The notes below the pieces were generated by a model. That model was not told the DNA's origin. It did no database searches and saw only the letters and a program-made list of their open reading frames with translations. From G963704535 sp963704535 (GTDB taxonomy: Bacteria > Chloroflexota > Chloroflexia > Chloroflexales > Roseiflexaceae), in NCBI GenBank assembly GCA_963704535.1, contig OY969916.1, forward strand, positions 9,796,001 to 9,860,000: 64,000 nt of DNA, written 5' to 3'. The position numbers were made by a program, and so were the translations under genes. Below, piece after piece: positions 61,656-64,000 of this stretch (positions are counted from its first letter, which is position 1; each line of letters opens with the position of its first letter).

Positions 61656-62813
61656 ATGAACTTGCCTGAGCACATCAAAACTGGGTTCGACATCGACGAA
61701 GCGATCGTTCTGGCCGAGCTTTGCGGGCGCGCGGAGCAGGTTTTCGCGCATGAGGCTGCTGGCAATGTCAAGGATCGTTACAATGCGCTCTACCAGGATC
61801 AGCCCTGGCGGTTGGCCCACGCCATCGATTCGGCCACTACGCGGGCGCTGATCATGCACCGGGAGGGCCGGAAGCAATACGCTATCGTTTTCTGGATGCC
61901 GGCGAGCCAGGTAGCACATGCGAGCGCGCCAACCGCCGAGACAGCCGAGCCGGCCGCTCAGGTCGTCAAGGTGAGCAACCTGACGAGCAATGCCAAGAAC
62001 GGCCATGCCAAGCCTGACAAGCTGCGCTCGGTGACCTACCCGCCGCTTCCAGATGAGCTGGCGCCCCCCGATCCCGGCGTCCGCGTTCATCCCGACTGGC
62101 TGGAACCCTTTGAGGCATGCAAAGATCAGTTCGAGCAGTTCTTCAGCGATCTGATCGGTGCGGGCGCTAATGACACAGCATCATCGGCGCCGAATGAATT
62201 CGAGATCTACGTCACAGGCCACGGCGCGGCCGGATGTGTGGCAGCCCTGTGCGTTCTCTACCTCAAGCGCCGGTGGGAGTCGCGAATCGACTTCCCATTC
62301 TTCAACCTGAAGCTGATCAACTTTGGCAGCCCCAAGATCGGCAACAAAGCCTTCGTAGACTACTACAACAAGCATATGCATGATTTTAGCTATCGGGTGC
62401 AAAATCTGCTCGATGGCGTCACCTACGAGCCGGCCACTGCCGCGCCTTTGCTGTACAACCTGCAATTACTGCTCCCAGGCGTGGATTATGTTAGAAACGG
62501 CGATGACTACTACATGGCCTATCAACATATCGGCGCGGCCTATACCTTCGCCGGTGTCGGCAATCCGAAGGGCGATTTCAATGGTCCCTTCAGATCGACC
62601 ATGCTCCTACCCTTCTCACACAGCGCCGCCGGGTATAAAGAGATGCTGATCGAGGCACGCGCATTCCAGGAAACCTACTGGAAACCTGTCCAGCACCTTG
62701 CCACAACGATCGACAAGCAACGCCGGCAGCTCATCTCGGCTGTGCAGAAACAGGGTGCCGAAATTCAAAAAGCGATCGAAACTATGCGGAGCAATACAAA
62801 CGGTGACACCTAG
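61656..62813 (+). CDS. Class 3 lipase-like protein lacking the serine nucleophile
   Basis: The 385-residue protein aligns in layout with class 3 lipases: an early segment RALIMHREGRKQYAIVFW, the nucleophile-elbow region EIYVTGHGAAGCVAALCVLY, and LKLINFGSPKIGNKAFVDYY followed by LLPGVDYVRNGDDYY. In class 3 lipases the elbow is GHSLGG; here it is GHGAAG, so the catalytic Ser is replaced by Gly. It may be a binding protein rather than an enzyme. A C-terminal helix (DKQRRQLISAVQKQGAEIQ) follows. It sits between the NRPS and an ABC1 kinase with good SD (AAAGGAAC). Confidence 0.72.
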   Translation: MNLPEHIKTGFDIDEAIVLAELCGRAEQVFAHEAAGNVKDRYNALYQDQPWRLAHAIDSATTRALIMHREGRKQYAIVFWMPASQVAHASAPTAETAEPAAQVVKVSNLTSNAKNGHAKPDKLRSVTYPPLPDELAPPDPGVRVHPDWLEPFEACKDQFEQFFSDLIGAGANDTASSAPNEFEIYVTGHGAAGCVAALCVLYLKRRWESRIDFPFFNLKLINFGSPKIGNKAFVDYYNKHMHDFSYRVQNLLDGVTYEPATAAPLLYNLQLLLPGVDYVRNGDDYYMAYQHIGAAYTFAGVGNPKGDFNGPFRSTMLLPFSHSAAGYKEMLIEARAFQETYWKPVQHLATTIDKQRRQLISAVQKQGAEIQKAIETMRSNTNGDT

Positions 62814-62816
62814 TCT

Positions 62817-64000
62817 ATGAGGACTCTGCATGGACCTCGCACAACAACGCTGAGTACACAACAGCGCGACGCCACCTCCAGTGCGCGACAGGTGAGCGCA
62901 CTGGATAGTGAAACGACGACCACCTCAATCGATTGGTGGCGCTATGGCCGATTAGGCTGGTTTCTCGTCAAAACGATCGTCAGGCTAGCCTGGTGGGATA
63001 TCCTCTTCAACCGCCCCATGCTGGGCTGGCTGCGCACATCGCCCGGCCCGCGCTGGCGCGGCATCGCCTGTGAATTTCGTGTGCGCGCGATCGAGGCGAG
63101 TGGGGTCTTAGTGAAGCTGGGCCAATTTTTGAGCTTGCGCTTCGATCTGCTGCCGCCCGAGGTCACGCAGGAACTCGCAATGCTGCAAGATCAAATGCCC
63201 GCTCTGCCATTCGAGGCGATTGTGCTGGCGATCGAGGCCGATCTCGGTCGCCCGCTTCCCGAATGTTTCGCCTGGATTGCGCCGCAACCTGTCGGGAGCG
63301 CTTCGCTGGCGCAGGTACACCTGGCCCGGCTACCCAGCGGCGAGCAGGTGGTCGTCAAGGTCTTGCGCCCCGGTATGAGTGCCCAGGTCGAAATGGATCT
63401 GCGGGTGATCGGGCTGCTGATTTGCGGGCTCAAACGCTTCCGGCGGTTGAGCGGCGAGTTAGACCTGGATCGCCTGCTGGAAGAGTTTGTCAGCGTCACC
63501 CGCCGTGAGCTGAACCTGATCGCCGAAGGTACCAACGCCGAGCGTTTTGCCGGAGATTTTGCCGATGACCCACTGCTCTATGTTCCCAAGGTGTATTGGA
63601 AATACAGCGGTCGGCACACACTGACTCTGGAAAACGTCAGTTACCTGCGGCTCAACGATCGGGCAGCTCTTGAGGCTGCTGGGATCGACCCCTCCCAGGT
63701 GGCGCACCAATTGGCCCGCATCTATCTACGCCAGATCTTTATAACCTATTTTATCCATGCCGACCCACATCCGGGCAACCTGTTTGTCAAGCCCTTGCCC
63801 CACCCTGCCGAGCCGGGAGTACAGGGCTTTGCGCCTGGCGAGCGGGTTCCGTATCAGGCCGGCCGGCCGTTTCAGATCGTCTTGATCGATTTCGGCATGG
63901 CGATCGAAATCCCGCCGAACGAGCGCGCCTGGCTGCGGGATTTTGCGATCGGCCTGGGCACACGCAACGCCCGGCGGATAGTCCAAGCCTACGCAACCGG
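62817..64000 (+). CDS. ABC1/UbiB-family atypical kinase (cut by window edge)
   Basis: The frame from ATG 62817, three bases after the previous stop, runs off the window end. It shows the UbiB/ADCK signature: VLVKLGQFLSLRFDLLPPE (KxGQ motif), PVGSASLAQVHLARL (Ala-rich loop), VVKVLRPGM (catalytic Lys), FIHADPHPGNLFVK and IDFGM. Family members support ubiquinone or other lipid metabolism and are ATPase-like kinases. In relation to the NRPS and lipase-like genes it may help handle a lipid product. The first 50 residues are a weakly conserved hydrophilic lead. Confidence 0.9.
   Translation, partial: MRTLHGPRTTTLSTQQRDATSSARQVSALDSETTTTSIDWWRYGRLGWFLVKTIVRLAWWDILFNRPMLGWLRTSPGPRWRGIACEFRVRAIEASGVLVKLGQFLSLRFDLLPPEVTQELAMLQDQMPALPFEAIVLAIEADLGRPLPECFAWIAPQPVGSASLAQVHLARLPSGEQVVVKVLRPGMSAQVEMDLRVIGLLICGLKRFRRLSGELDLDRLLEEFVSVTRRELNLIAEGTNAERFAGDFADDPLLYVPKVYWKYSGRHTLTLENVSYLRLNDRAALEAAGIDPSQVAHQLARIYLRQIFITYFIHADPHPGNLFVKPLPHPAEPGVQGFAPGERVPYQAGRPFQIVLIDFGMAIEIPPNERAWLRDFAIGLGTRNARRIVQAYAT

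Noticed and set aside
1..64000. tRNA or rRNA genes
   Set aside because: I looked for CCA-type ends, TTCGANTC loops and conserved rRNA segments and found nothing convincing.

Overview
The window reads like a chromosomal piece of a high-GC, probably filamentous member of the Chloroflexota (class Chloroflexia). The indications are a CobN fused to a thioredoxin-like ferredoxin, an EF-G-like paralogue, a large TPR/NB-ARC regulator, zinc-ribbon kinase/WD40 remnants, slr1658/slr1659-type switch proteins and very dense short interspersed repeats. The taxonomic call is inference from gene content; no rRNA or tRNA gene is visible.

Layout. (1) 1-8311, minus strand: a B12 operon. A consensus promoter, a cobalamin riboswitch and a terminator precede a ferredoxin, cobO, an inserted IS982-family element, cobN and a methyltransferase. 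(2) 8650-19700: a STAND/TPR regulator, an EF-G-like GTPase, a broken kinase/WD40 gene, a two-component pair, a lipoprotein hydrolase and a DJ-1/PfpI protein. (3) 19760-34221, minus strand: a surface-glycan locus. It has a polytopic membrane protein, a PqqD-like protein with a Thr/Pro-repeat tail, GT2 and GT14 enzymes, and about 9 kb of fused glycosyltransferase modules (GT4/CgeB-like, GT25, several GT2, GT32-like, FkbM-like methyltransferase, DUF6065). (4) 34500-40470: a likely antibiotic-response cassette. A promoter, a 19-residue leader peptide and three stacked hairpins precede a TetM-like ribosomal protection GTPase and an MFS exporter; an enoyl-CoA hydratase and a PaaK-like ligase follow. 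(5) 40480-46900: an accessory stretch with small genes, a 63-bp tandem repeat, lower-GC DNA and decayed regulators. (6) 46940-64000, plus strand: a signalling and lipid cassette. It contains a solute-binding lipoprotein, a dCache/HAMP/PAS/SpoIIE phosphatase, DUF3307, the slr1658/slr1659 pair, a PAS-adenylate cyclase, a cyclic-nucleotide-binding patatin phospholipase, an M20 amidase, a one-module NRPS (C-A-PCP-TE, glycine-type code), a lipase-like protein lacking its nucleophile, and an ABC1/UbiB kinase cut by the window edge.

How it may work together. Region 6 is the best candidate for an undescribed system: ligand sensing passes through a partner switch to cAMP, cAMP-gated phospholipase activity releases acyl chains, and an NRPS/amidase pair could make and remove an N-acyl amino acid. 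This chain is inferred from domain content and gene order.

Two genome-wide features stand out. Heptamer/octamer tandem repeats occur both between genes and in frame inside cobN and the NRPS. About sixteen copies of a palindromic GC-rich element sit mostly just upstream of genes. Many genes also carry single-base frameshifts. Five coincide exactly with GTTCNG on the plus strand and others can be placed at GTC/GTTC, which points to a systematic sequencing or assembly error rather than gene death in most cases.
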